This document shows, in pieces, positions 1 through 8,051 of a stretch of DNA of 40,816 nucleotides. The notes beneath the pieces were generated by a model. It searched no databases. It saw nothing but the letters and a program-made list of their open reading frames with translations, and had not been told where the DNA came from. Each line of letters starts with the position of its first letter. Position 1 is the stretch's first letter. The translations under genes were made by a program, and so were the position numbers. Source of the DNA: Pseudomonadales bacterium (GTDB lineage Bacteria > Pseudomonadota > Gammaproteobacteria > Pseudomonadales > Pseudohongiellaceae); assembly GCA_023257655.1 (NCBI GenBank), contig JALRBQ010000004.1, positions 1-40,816 on the forward strand, read 5' to 3'.

Positions 1-477
1 GGAGGATTCATTGAACGCCACTCCGGGAATGCCGCCGATACTCAGTACCGCGGCGACTCGCTCCGGCTCCTGATGGGCCAGAGTGGCCGCATAGATACCT
101 CCTGCACCCAGCGCGAGCACACCGAAGCTCTGCAAACCTAAATGATCAGCGAGTACGACGACATCGGCAGCAAAGTCGGCTGCGGCCTGCAGCGGGTAGA
201 ATTGGGTACATCCGATACCAGGGCGATCAACGGCGATCAGACGGTAGCCATGCCGAACGGCGGCCCGGTGAAAATGAGCACATTCGAGCCGGGAGCTGCC
301 AGCATCGTGAAAATAGATGAGGGGGAAACCTTGCCGCGCACCGAATTCATCATAGGCTACCCGGTTCCCGTTAGGGAGGCAAAAACTGGCGGTGGGTACT
401 GGCAGCGCAACGTGGCTCGCCTGCCCTTGCCTGCTGCCTAATAGCTCTATCGCCTTGCCCAGAATCCCTGCCTGCAT
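1..477 (-). CDS. alpha/beta-hydrolase fold protein, 3' part outside the window
   Basis: The first 159 residues are visible; the C-terminus lies beyond the window edge. The ATG at 477-475 is preceded by a GGAGG ten bases upstream. The fold is recognisable from an oxyanion-type segment YFHDAGSSR at about residues 55-63, the strand IAVDRPGIG at about 81-89, and the nucleophile-elbow region LALGAGGIYA at about 121-130, followed by PERVAAVLSIGG. In active relatives the elbow reads G-x-S-x-G; here the serine position (residue 124) is glycine. That suggests a non-hydrolytic or altered member, although the rest of the fold is well kept. It is divergent from the DUF6502 gene across a palindrome-rich 165-bp gap. 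The substrate is unknown. Confidence 0.8.
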   Translation of the reverse strand, partial: MQAGILGKAIELLGSRQGQASHVALPVPTASFCLPNGNRVAYDEFGARQGFPLIYFHDAGSSRLECAHFHRAAVRHGYRLIAVDRPGIGCTQFYPLQAAADFAADVVVLADHLGLQSFGVLALGAGGIYAATLAHQEPERVAAVLSIGGIPGVAFNESS

Positions 478-503
478 CGCTCAATTCCCTCCGAAACTAC
501 TCT

Positions 504-525
504 TCGGCTAGTCATCGGCTAGTCG
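504..525. repeat. tandem 11-bp direct repeat
   Basis: Two adjacent copies of TCGGCTAGTC followed by A or G (504-514 and 515-525) lie in the leader region of the hydrolase gene. They differ at the last base only. They may be a regulator site or chance. Confidence 0.5.
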
Positions 526-538
526 GTATGAATATTAA

Positions 539-555
539 GTGGGAATTATTCCCAC
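539..555. promoter_or_regulatory. palindrome 1, candidate operator
   Basis: GTGGGAATTATTCCCAC is a perfect 17-bp palindrome with 7-bp arms (GTGGGAA/TTCCCAC) around TTA. It lies about 60 bp upstream of the hydrolase start on that gene's promoter side. It shares half-site GTGGGA and total length with the palindrome at 605-621, centre to centre 66 bp. The cognate regulator is not identifiable here. Confidence 0.6.
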
Positions 556-604
556 GTCAATGCGTTTCGACAAATGCAGTAAAAGATGCAGGTATATCGA
601 ATAT

Positions 605-621
605 GTGGGATATTTTCCCAC
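605..621. promoter_or_regulatory. palindrome 2, candidate operator
   Basis: GTGGGATATTTTCCCAC has the same GTGGGA/TCCCAC arms and 17-bp length as palindrome 1. It ends eight bases before the TATACT element of the DUF6502 gene and so would cover its -35 region. A bound protein would be expected to repress or recruit at that promoter. Confidence 0.6.
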
Positions 622-628
622 CTTTGGG

Positions 629-634
629 TATACT
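629..634 (+). promoter_or_regulatory. -10 element TATACT of the DUF6502 gene
   Basis: TATACT matches the sigma-70 -10 consensus at five of six bases and lies only eight bases before the ATG at 643. The transcript would then have almost no leader, and no Shine-Dalgarno sequence is visible. No good -35 is seen; palindrome 2 occupies that place. Confidence 0.4.
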
Positions 635-642
635 CACGCGTT

Positions 643-1527
643 ATGAGTGAGACACCTCCACCCGTTCCGGGCAATCCTTCACCCACGCTCGTCGCGGCGC
701 TTCGACGCGTTCTGCGACCGCTTGTGCGTCTGATGCTGGCACACCAGGTAACCTACCCGTTTTTGATCAGCCTGTTGAAGTCAATCTTCGTTGAAGTCGC
801 CGAACAGGAAATGCAGGTGCCCGGTAAGCGTCAATCCGATAGCCGAATTCATTTGCTCACCGGCGTACACCGCAAAGATGTGAAACGACTGCGCGCAGAG
901 ACCGCGGCAAACCCATCAGTGCCGCAAACCGCATCCGTGGGCGCGCAAATCATTGGTCGCTGGATGGGTAGCCGGGAATTCGCAGACTCTGCTGGCCGCC
1001 CCCGACCACTGGCATTGAAACAAGCGGGGTCTGACGGAGTGAGTTTTGATGCTCTGGTTGAGCAGGTTTGCAAACAGGATATCCGGCCAAGAGTCATACT
1101 CGATGAGTGGTTACGGCTAGGTGTTGCCCATATTGAGGATGAGCACGTGGTCTTGAACACTGGGGCGTTCACGCCTGAGAAAGGCTTCGATGAAAAGGTG
1201 TTCTTCTTCGGGAAAAATACCCAGGATCACATCAGTGCGGCTACCCACAACCTGCTGGGCAACAAACCTTCCTATTTCGACAGAAGTGTTTATTATGATC
1301 AGCTATCACGGAATTCAGTAGATACACTGGCGGACCTGGCCAATACCCTCGGTATGCAGGCGCTCACGGAGATGAACAGGGCAGCGCTGAAATTGCAGGA
1401 ACAGGACAAGCTTGATAGGCAACAAAGTCAGGGTAGACAAGATAAAGGCGCCAATGGGGAGAAATTCAGGATGAATTTCGGGATCTTCAATTTCAATGAC
1501 CGCACTGACAAGTCGCACGGGAATTAA
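643..1527 (+). CDS. DUF6502 family protein
   Basis: A cytoplasmic-looking protein of 294 residues resembling the DUF6502 family, whose biochemical role is not established. The N-terminal half contains an arginine-rich helical segment (LRRVLRPLVRLMLAHQV) and a region reading VHRKDVKRLR that looks helix-turn-helix-like, which would fit a DNA-binding role; this is inference. A longer reading from 586 is open, but it would translate through palindrome 2 and has no ribosome site. I therefore prefer 643, which suggests a leaderless transcript. It is followed after 39 bases by a secreted glycine-rich protein, probably co-transcribed. Two operator-like palindromes lie upstream, and the gene itself is a candidate for their regulator. 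Confidence 0.7.
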   Translation: MSETPPPVPGNPSPTLVAALRRVLRPLVRLMLAHQVTYPFLISLLKSIFVEVAEQEMQVPGKRQSDSRIHLLTGVHRKDVKRLRAETAANPSVPQTASVGAQIIGRWMGSREFADSAGRPRPLALKQAGSDGVSFDALVEQVCKQDIRPRVILDEWLRLGVAHIEDEHVVLNTGAFTPEKGFDEKVFFFGKNTQDHISAATHNLLGNKPSYFDRSVYYDQLSRNSVDTLADLANTLGMQALTEMNRAALKLQEQDKLDRQQSQGRQDKGANGEKFRMNFGIFNFNDRTDKSHGN

Positions 1528-1566
1528 GCAGATGACCAGCGCCCCTTCCAGTGTTCGGAATTCGCT

Positions 1567-2331
1567 ATGGGACTAGCCTCCTTCAGCAATGCTCTGCGCA
1601 ACTTCCTTCCAGCGGTGTTGTTCTTGCTGTTGCTTGTGGCGTGGCAATTCTCCAGTAACGGAGTAGTTCGCGGCGGCGGAGAAGACGATGGCAGCGGCAT
1701 CGGTGGAACCGGACGCACGGGTTCTTATGGCGGAGAAAGCGGTTTTGGCGGAACTGGCCTGAAGCCTTATCTCGGCATCAACAAGGCACGTGAAAACGAG
1801 ATTGAAGTGCAGATTTTGCATGAACCGGCGTTGCGTGCCACAGCAATTACAGAAACACAGGTGGCACAGCCCCAAGCAGCCTTGGTTGTGCCCGCTACCC
1901 CGCGCACCGGCATAGTGCAGTCTGAGCCGATGCCGGCATCCAGTGTCTCTTCTTCCCCTATTTCGATTGCCGAATCGGTCCAGTCGACTCTCGACAGCAG
2001 CGCACTGTATTACGAACAACTCAACGATGTGTTGAGCAAATCGGAATTGGCCGCAAGTAGTCAAATTGACGAGGCCACTTCTCCAACGACCGAATCCTCC
2101 ACAAGCTGGAGCGCCGTCGCTGAATTCCTCAGCCGCAATATCCCGACCAATCCCGCGGAAACGGCCGAATCCGACGGCAACCAACTGGCGCGTGCCGAGC
2201 TGACAGATACAGTAGTGGAATTGACCCGACCAGAGCCTTTGCAGCGACCGCAACTGCCACCGGTACAACGAGTCAGCCCCTTGCAACGCGCGGCGATATT
2301 ACCCCCGCGCGTACAACCAATGCGACTTTGA
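1567..2331 (+). CDS. exported protein with GxGGTG motifs, downstream partner of the DUF6502 gene
   Basis: A 254-residue protein of unrecognised function. Residues 13-26 form one hydrophobic segment (signal peptide or anchor). A glycine-rich stretch with GIGGTG at 44-49 and GFGGTG at 59-64 follows. The rest is a Ser/Ala/Thr/Pro-rich, low-complexity chain ending in a Pro/Gln/Arg-rich tail (about 220-254). Similar GIGGTG motifs occur, as far as I recall, in exported proteins encoded beside DUF6502 genes. The ATG at 1567 has only a weak ribosome site; a 14-codon ORF starting at ATG 1532 overlaps it and may couple translation to the upstream gene. The gene ends seven bases from the convergent barrel gene. 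Confidence 0.6.
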   Translation: MGLASFSNALRNFLPAVLFLLLLVAWQFSSNGVVRGGGEDDGSGIGGTGRTGSYGGESGFGGTGLKPYLGINKARENEIEVQILHEPALRATAITETQVAQPQAALVVPATPRTGIVQSEPMPASSVSSSPISIAESVQSTLDSSALYYEQLNDVLSKSELAASSQIDEATSPTTESSTSWSAVAEFLSRNIPTNPAETAESDGNQLARAELTDTVVELTRPEPLQRPQLPPVQRVSPLQRAAILPPRVQPMRL

Positions 2332-2338
2332 ACACGTC

Positions 2339-3136
2339 TTACCAGCGGTAACTGATCTGCCCCAGCAGGCTGAAATCCGCGCTACCTTCCGTTGCTCCCC
2401 AAACAGTCAGGCCTGTGAAGCTCCAGCGCTCCGACCACTGCCAGGTCACGTAAGGCACCAACTCATGAGTTTCCTGCGCGTAGGTCGAGGCTGCTTCGCG
2501 AAAATCGTAATAAATCCCGGCGGTCCAGTCTGAGGCTAGCGGGAAAGCACCGCCAAACTGTGCGAATGAGGAATCCCTCAGCCCCGGATACAGAGCCGAC
2601 TTGCCCCGAAAATTCCTGCCCACAGTCGCAAACAGAAGCTTGTTACCGAGATAGTGCGAAACATTGAGTTGCGGGGTGTAATCAACTTCTCCTGTTCCCA
2701 GCCCCGCTCTCTCGTCGGCTGTTGGCAGTTTGATATCGAGGCGAAAATCGAAATAGGGCCCAGAGTCGCTTGGAGCATCAAACCGGTAAAAAGCCGACAC
2801 TATCGAGTCACCAAGTCCTCGTCTGGAAGTTCGCTCACTCCCCGCCACCGCCTGCGTGACACCGCCGACATTCACCAGAACATGTCCAAGTCCTCTCACC
2901 TCCAATCTCGGTATGAGCAACTGCAGTCCCCACTGGTCCTTGCTGACTTCATAGGTGAAAGGAAAGTAGCGGAACTCCGTTATGTCCCCCTCACCGTAAT
3001 CACCCCGAGCATAATAGGCTCCCGCGCTGACGGTCTGACTCAGCACCGACGTCGATTGCGCCTGAATCGGGAGAAATCCGAGTGTGATATAGATAAAGGC
3101 TCCACCCGTGGAAGCCAAACCGTTGGCGATTCGCAT
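2339..3136 (-). CDS. outer-membrane beta-barrel protein (transporter/MetA-pathway-like porin)
   Basis: A 265-residue protein with an N-terminal signal peptide ending near QAQS (about residue 27). Alternating aromatic/polar strands fill the rest, for example FRYFPFTYEV and TPQLNVSHYLG, and the chain ends in an aromatic residue (SYRW), the usual signal for the BAM complex. Strand spacing resembles the pfam13557-type outer-membrane transporters with a KLPTADERAGLGTG loop, a hallmark of that family. Substrate cannot be inferred. The gene stands alone, convergent with the gene at 1567-2331 and divergent from the DUF560 gene. Confidence 0.7.
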   Translation of the reverse strand: MRIANGLASTGGAFIYITLGFLPIQAQSTSVLSQTVSAGAYYARGDYGEGDITEFRYFPFTYEVSKDQWGLQLLIPRLEVRGLGHVLVNVGGVTQAVAGSERTSRRGLGDSIVSAFYRFDAPSDSGPYFDFRLDIKLPTADERAGLGTGEVDYTPQLNVSHYLGNKLLFATVGRNFRGKSALYPGLRDSSFAQFGGAFPLASDWTAGIYYDFREAASTYAQETHELVPYVTWQWSERWSFTGLTVWGATEGSADFSLLGQISYRW

Positions 3137-3376
3137 TTTCCAGATTCAACCCGATTTTTTTTCTCAAGCTAATTCAGAGACTCGAGTAAAGCACATCCTG
3201 CTAACTAGCGATATATATCACAATAGAGCACGGGCGCAGCAGCGTCACTGCGTGATTCTGAAATACCCTGGTACTGTGCCGCTGCTCACCGACTCCCGTA
3301 TGGTGGCGGGTCCTCCCAAGGTCCGCCAGTAGAGCATTCCAGCGAAGCGGAATGCGAATTACCCACCGAATATAAC
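3137..3376. other. intergenic region without a gene
   Basis: The spacer between the divergent barrel and DUF560 genes shows no convincing coding sequence. It holds one 7-bp inverted repeat (GCATTCC/GGAATGC, 3334-3355, 8-base loop) without a T-run, so it is not a normal terminator. Confidence 0.5.
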
Positions 3377-3404
3377 GAGACAAGCACCGGCTTTTTGATA
3401 CAAT
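3377..3404 (+). promoter_or_regulatory. candidate sigma-70 promoter of the DUF560 gene
   Basis: GAGACA (3377-3382), a 16-bp spacer and TACAAT (3399-3404) resemble a -35/-10 pair. The expected transcript would carry the ATG at 3496, supporting it as the original start of the interrupted gene. Confidence 0.4.
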
Positions 3405-3495
3405 GTGATTCACAAAAATCTCGGACCCCTTATCGCAACCAACTGAGATCCGGGACAAACCAAGAGCCGATCCAAAACCCTAAGCGGATGCAGCC

Positions 3496-3591
3496 ATGAA
3501 TACCCGTCGGATCATTGTCGTTTCCCTGTTTATACTTGGACAGTAGGCTCCTGTCTTTGGTGCGGAGAATGCTGCAGATCCACGCGGGGAA
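3496..3591 (+). pseudogene. signal-peptide segment with in-frame TAG, 5' end of the DUF560 gene
   Basis: From ATG 3496 the same frame as the 3592 ORF reads MNTRRIIVVSLFILGQ, then TAG at 3544-3546, then APVFGAENAADPRGE into the body. It is a textbook signal peptide: basic start, hydrophobic core, small residues before a likely cut at FGA/EN. Without it the downstream barrel has no export signal. One base change (CAG to TAG) explains the interruption; sequencing error, true mutation or suppression remain possible. Confidence 0.75.
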
Positions 3592-4842
3592 ATGAGCCGA
3601 TTGGTGAATGCGGGAGACTATGCTGGAGCCCTCGAAATCGGCCAGCGTAACCGGGACGCTTTTGAGGGAGAGCCCCAATTTGACTTCTATTACGGACTCG
3701 CCTCGCTCGAGGCCGGGAACCCGAGCGAGTCGGTTTATGCGTTCGAACGTGTGGTTGCCTCTGCGTCGAGCGGCCTGCTGCGGGAGAGAGCCCGGCTTGA
3801 ACTCGCTCGCGCCTATTTCATCACCAATAACTTGCCTGCATCTGAAAATCTGTTTAATCGTGTGCTTGCGACCAATCCACCGGAAAACGTACGCCAGAAT
3901 ATTGAAGCCTTCCTGCAATTAATCGAAGCCAGGCGTACTGCGCAAGCACCTGTCTTGCGCTGGTCCATCGCATCCCAACTGGGTTCAGACTCAAATATTA
4001 ATAGTGCCACCAGTAGCGGACTGATCGACACACCGTTAATCGGGGAAATTGAACTCGATCCTGCGGGCCAGAAAACTGACGATAACTATTCCAACACACT
4101 CGCGACACTCGCCTACAACTATCCGTTCACTCGCGATCGCTCTTTCGATCTGTCGATGAACCTGAATCATCTGAACAACTTCAGCACAGACCAGTTCGAC
4201 ATCGATACGCTGCAGGGTGAAGCCGCTTACAATTGGGGAGACGAATCGAATCGCTTTCGTCACGGATTAACCTATTCCAAAGTCAACCTTGACCAGAACG
4301 GTTTTCAGTCCGCTATCGCCGCCAATTCATCGTGGCAACATGCGGGTGATGACGGTTGGTACCAGACAGTTGCGGGTTCGTACTCACGCATCCGATACGA
4401 TATAGCAGATGGCAGTACGTTGAACAAATTGCGCGACGTGAACCAGTTGTTACTGAGCGGCGGATTGACCAAGATCGAAGGGCTGTATACCCACTCGCTC
4501 AACCTCTATCATGCGGATGAGAATCCGGTGAGAAGTGCCGGCAGACATAACGGTCGCGCTTTCACCGGCTTTGCCTATAGCCTGCTTTACCGACTGAACG
4601 CCCAGCACACTCCTTATCTGCGCGCATCGCACCAGAAGGTGAGTCATGACAGTGAACATCCCGTGTTCTTCGATACCACACGCCATGATCAAACCGATTC
4701 AGTCACCCTGGGCTGGTTTTATCAATATCGCCGTGACTTGATGATTACTGCACAGACTTCTTTTACCCGCAACGACAGCAATATACCCCTGTTCGACTAC
4801 CGTCGGTTCAAATACCAGGCCGGATTCAGATTCCAGTTCTGA
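3592..4842 (+). CDS. TPR plus DUF560 (SlpAM/Slam-like) outer-membrane protein body
   Basis: The open part has 416 codons. Residues 1 to about 115 are TPR-like helices (for example FYYGLASLEAGN and RLELARAYF), and the remainder is a beta-barrel ending in the aromatic residue of FRFQF. This layout matches DUF560 surface-lipoprotein assembly modifiers (Slam), which move surface lipoproteins across the outer membrane; closeness to true Slam proteins is inference. The ATG at 3592 has a GGGGA too close to be a good ribosome site and would give a protein with no signal peptide. The real start is probably 3496, upstream of the TAG. If the TAG is genuine, this is a pseudogene or needs suppression. Confidence 0.7.
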   Translation: MSRLVNAGDYAGALEIGQRNRDAFEGEPQFDFYYGLASLEAGNPSESVYAFERVVASASSGLLRERARLELARAYFITNNLPASENLFNRVLATNPPENVRQNIEAFLQLIEARRTAQAPVLRWSIASQLGSDSNINSATSSGLIDTPLIGEIELDPAGQKTDDNYSNTLATLAYNYPFTRDRSFDLSMNLNHLNNFSTDQFDIDTLQGEAAYNWGDESNRFRHGLTYSKVNLDQNGFQSAIAANSSWQHAGDDGWYQTVAGSYSRIRYDIADGSTLNKLRDVNQLLLSGGLTKIEGLYTHSLNLYHADENPVRSAGRHNGRAFTGFAYSLLYRLNAQHTPYLRASHQKVSHDSEHPVFFDTTRHDQTDSVTLGWFYQYRRDLMITAQTSFTRNDSNIPLFDYRRFKYQAGFRFQF

Positions 4843-4914
4843 CTTCATCGCCTGTCTTCGCATCCGATCAGGGAGCGGATAGGCGGCATTGCTGCAAGCA
4901 GTGCCCGATCCCGA

Positions 4915-5355
4915 TCAACTCTTACTCTCAATTGCCTGCTCATCCTGCGCCTGGCTCTCAAAAGCGAGTGAAACCGAGTTGATGCAGTAGCGCAAACCTG
5001 TTGTTTCCCGAGGACCGTCAGGAAACACGTGTCCCAAGTGGGAATCACACCGCGAACAGACAACTTCAGTTCGTACCATACCATGGGAAGTATCCATCAC
5101 TTCTGCCACGTTCTCCTCTTGAGCGGGAGCATAGAAACTGGGCCAGCCACAGCCAGCATCGAATTTTGTTTCTGACGTGAATAACACTTCGCCGCAGGCT
5201 GCACACTTGTAGATGCCGGTTTCGGTGTTATCCCAATAGCGCCCTGTAAAGGCTCGTTCCGTGCCTTTTTGGCGGCAAACCCTGTACGTTTCAGGATCGA
5301 GCTCTCGCTGCCATTCTGCTGCTGTTTTCTGGATCTTTTCGACTACCTTCTTCAC
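4915..5355 (-). CDS. msrB: peptide-methionine (R)-S-oxide reductase MsrB
   Basis: Reduces the R epimer of methionine sulfoxide in proteins, a repair enzyme for oxidised proteins. The 146 residues carry the full family set: zinc-binding CAAC (51-54) and CSRC (100-103), GCGWPSF (69-74) with a possible resolving Cys69, and the catalytic cysteine in RYCINSVSL (Cys124). The start is a GTG at 5355 with GAGGTGG just upstream. A longer frame to 5487 is open but gives a sequence unlike MsrB. No signal peptide, so cytoplasmic. Divergent from alaA with a 301-bp gap. Confidence 0.93.
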   Translation of the reverse strand: MKKVVEKIQKTAAEWQRELDPETYRVCRQKGTERAFTGRYWDNTETGIYKCAACGEVLFTSETKFDAGCGWPSFYAPAQEENVAEVMDTSHGMVRTEVVCSRCDSHLGHVFPDGPRETTGLRYCINSVSLAFESQAQDEQAIESKS

Positions 5356-5656
5356 ATTCCACCTCGCTTCAGTATGGGTTTGACTGGATTGATCGGCCCC
5401 GGTTACAAGCCAGCACCGGACTGTGATCCAGGTTCGGATACGAGCCAACCGCACCCAGGGACCGGCAATAATTTCTAGATAGTTCACTGCAGAATCGGTA
5501 AGCTTTGCCGATTTTGCAAGGCAGTAACCCTTCGCCCGCCAAAGCCCTCAGCGTTCATGGGGGTGGGCGAGTAGCCCCGGTCAGCCTTGCTACCCAGAAC
5601 CCACAATTGGCATCTCCTGAACCGGCGAAATGCCAACGAATCTCACAGGAAGTCAG
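5356..5656. other. msrB-alaA divergent intergenic region
   Basis: No gene is evident. A short inverted repeat AATCGG/CCGATT (5493-5513) followed by a few T residues is present. No convincing promoter or riboswitch was recognised. Confidence 0.4.
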
Positions 5657-6874
5657 ATGGACACTATCAAGCAATCCGACAAACTTCGCAATGTCTGCTA
5701 TGACATCCGTGGTCCGGTTTTGGAAGAGGCGAAGCGACTGGAAGAGGAAGGTTACCAAATTCTCAAACTCAATATCGGCAACCCTGCTCCCTTCGGCTTC
5801 AATGCGCCGGACGAGATTCTCTACGATGTAATCCATAACCTGTCCAACGCCCAGGGCTATTGCGATTCGAAAGGTCTCTTCTCTGCGCGCAAGGCAATCA
5901 TGCAGGAGTGTCAACGCCTCAACATCCGTGACGTCGAGATCAATGACATCTACCTTGGCAACGGTGTCAGCGAGTTGATCACCATGTCGATGCAAGCGCT
6001 GTTAAACAACGGCGATGAGGTACTGATTCCCGCTCCGGATTATCCTTTGTGGACTGCGTCGGTTAGCCTGGCAGGCGGCAACCCGGTGCACTACCTCTGC
6101 GATGAATCAAACGAGTGGAATCCTGATATCCGTGACATTGAATCCAAACTCACGCCACGCACCCGGGCTCTGGTGATCATCAATCCGAACAACCCCACCG
6201 GGGCCGTCTACAGTCGTGAAATTCTGATGGCGCTGATTGAGTTGGCTCGCAAACACAATCTCATTCTGTTTGCCGACGAAATCTACAGCAAGATTGTTTA
6301 CGATGGTGCCGAGTTTATTCCGCTAGCATCATTGGCTGACGACGTTTTCATCGTCAGCTTCAATGGCCTTTCTAAATCTTATCGGCTGGCTGGCTTCCGG
6401 TCCGGCTGGATGATACTGACGGGCCCCAAACAATTAGCACGCAGCTATATTGAAGGTTTGGAAATTCTGACGAATATGCGCTTATGCGCAAATGTCCCGG
6501 CACAGTTTGCTGTGCAAACGGCGCTGGGCGGCTATCAAAGTATCAACGAGCTCGTCTTGCCCGGCGGGCGACTGAAGGAGCAGCGTGATATTGCCTGGAA
6601 CCTGCTGACTCAGATTCCTGGCGTTACCTGCGTTAAACCGATGGGAGCGATCTACATGTTCCCACGCATGGATCCGAAAGTATTCCAGATAGACAACGAT
6701 GTTTCACTGATTCTGGATTTCCTGAATCAGGAACAGATACTGCTGGTTCAGGGCAGCGCATTCAACATCAAGGACACGAACCATTTCCGACTGGTATTCC
6801 TGCCGCGAGTGGATGAACTGGAGAGCGCGGTCACCAAGATCGGGCGAGTCCTGCAACACTACCGGCGCGCTTGA
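5657..6874 (+). CDS. alaA: alanine transaminase AlaA (class I/II aminotransferase)
   Basis: A PLP-dependent enzyme that makes alanine from pyruvate with glutamate as amino donor. The 405 residues match the E. coli AlaA (YfbQ) length. Visible family features are NIGNPAPFGF (39-48), INPNNPTG (175-182), FADEIY (205-210) and the PLP-binding lysine in GLSKSYRLAGFRSGW (Lys240), with the phosphate-binding arginine a few residues later. The ATG at 5657 follows AGGAAGT at good spacing; an upstream in-frame ATG at 5630 lacks one. The 3' end overlaps the convergent pdxB gene by 16 bases. Confidence 0.93.
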   Translation: MDTIKQSDKLRNVCYDIRGPVLEEAKRLEEEGYQILKLNIGNPAPFGFNAPDEILYDVIHNLSNAQGYCDSKGLFSARKAIMQECQRLNIRDVEINDIYLGNGVSELITMSMQALLNNGDEVLIPAPDYPLWTASVSLAGGNPVHYLCDESNEWNPDIRDIESKLTPRTRALVIINPNNPTGAVYSREILMALIELARKHNLILFADEIYSKIVYDGAEFIPLASLADDVFIVSFNGLSKSYRLAGFRSGWMILTGPKQLARSYIEGLEILTNMRLCANVPAQFAVQTALGGYQSINELVLPGGRLKEQRDIAWNLLTQIPGVTCVKPMGAIYMFPRMDPKVFQIDNDVSLILDFLNQEQILLVQGSAFNIKDTNHFRLVFLPRVDELESAVTKIGRVLQHYRRA

Positions 6875-8031
6875 TACTGCTGTATTCCCATCGCCGCAAG
6901 GAAGCTCTGCTGAGACTTGCTCAAGCCAGTCATATCGAGTTGGTAATCCCGGAATTCCCCCCGAGATTTCAGCAGCACTCGCATCTCATCAAACTGCACA
7001 GCAATGGCACCTTGCTTCGCCGATGCCTTGCAATTCGCGTCTATCTCACACAGCGGCAGTAAATCCAGCAGCAAGCGCCAGTGCGATTTTTCATCGATCG
7101 GCTCCCGAGGGGAAACAGCTACAGCTTCGCTTACTGATTCAGGCAGTTGCTGCGCTGAACCGATAAAGTGACATAACTGCCGATACAGCATCGCAGTTGC
7201 ATTCCGTTTCGCATTCTCGCTATAGCCAGCAATATGCGGCGTGGCGATCTCAACGGCAGCGACCAGCTCCGGATCTATCGTTGGTTCGTTCTCCCACACA
7301 TCCACGATACACCGCGTCCCGTCGGTACTCCGGAGCATTTCCAACAACGCGGCCTCGTCGACCACCGCACCGCGGCAGGTATTGATTATCACGCAGCCGG
7401 GAGCGAGCCGCTGTAACCTCTCGTGATCCAGCAATTGTCGCGTCTTATGCTCACCCGACTCCGACAGAGGCACATGCAACGAGACAATGTCGCTTCGTAG
7501 CACGGTATCCAAGGTGACGAATCGGGACAAGGCAGGACAGAACGCCGTTGTCGGAATACCGCCCTTACGCAATCGCATCTCCAGCGGTGGATCGTAGACT
7601 TGATAGCGCATCCCGAGGGCTTCGAGTCGTGCCGCGAATCGACTGCCGACCTCTCCCGCACCGATCAGTCCAATCGTACAATCAGCAACCGGCGTGTGAT
7701 GACCCGACAGCTCAACGTGTGCAAGCGCGCTGAAACAGTAATCGACCACTGCGTTTGCATTGCTGCCTGCCGCGTGGGCAAATTCAATCTGATGCTCTCG
7801 CAGATAAGTCAGGTCGATATGGTCCGTTCCGCTCGTTGCCGTGCCAACGAAGCGTATGCCTGTATCCTTGAGCAGTGTGGCGTTGACACTCGTAATAGAG
7901 CGCACCAGTAGCACGTCGGCATCCTGCAATTGGGCTCGATGCATGTCTCGCCCTGGTATCAGGGAAAGCTCACCCAATCTGCTGAAATACTGTTCGAGGC
8001 CCAAAATGCCGGCATCAGCGACGATTTTCAC
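6859..8031 (-). CDS. pdxB: 4-phosphoerythronate dehydrogenase PdxB
   Basis: Second step of DXP-dependent pyridoxal phosphate synthesis, oxidising 4-phosphoerythronate. The 390 residues show the D-2-hydroxyacid dehydrogenase plan: NAD-binding IGLIGAGEVGSRFA at about 119-132, then the catalytic triad regions NTCRGAVVDE (Arg), WENEP (Glu) and ATPHIAGYS (His). The C-terminal extension of about 90 residues is the PdxB dimerisation domain and separates it from SerA-type relatives. The start is GTG at 8031 with GAGGG eight bases upstream. It lies 20 bases after the exonuclease gene in the same direction, probably in one operon. Confidence 0.95.
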   Translation of the reverse strand: MKIVADAGILGLEQYFSRLGELSLIPGRDMHRAQLQDADVLLVRSITSVNATLLKDTGIRFVGTATSGTDHIDLTYLREHQIEFAHAAGSNANAVVDYCFSALAHVELSGHHTPVADCTIGLIGAGEVGSRFAARLEALGMRYQVYDPPLEMRLRKGGIPTTAFCPALSRFVTLDTVLRSDIVSLHVPLSESGEHKTRQLLDHERLQRLAPGCVIINTCRGAVVDEAALLEMLRSTDGTRCIVDVWENEPTIDPELVAAVEIATPHIAGYSENAKRNATAMLYRQLCHFIGSAQQLPESVSEAVAVSPREPIDEKSHWRLLLDLLPLCEIDANCKASAKQGAIAVQFDEMRVLLKSRGEFRDYQLDMTGLSKSQQSFLAAMGIQQYQARR

Positions 8032-8051
8032 AGATTATCCCTCGCCACCCC

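Noticed and set aside
142..441. Plus-strand 99-codon ORF
   Set aside because: It is antisense to the recognisable hydrolase gene and has no protein-like features.
2654..3172. Plus-strand 172-codon ORF
   Set aside because: Antisense to the outer-membrane barrel gene, which has a signal peptide and a barrel end.
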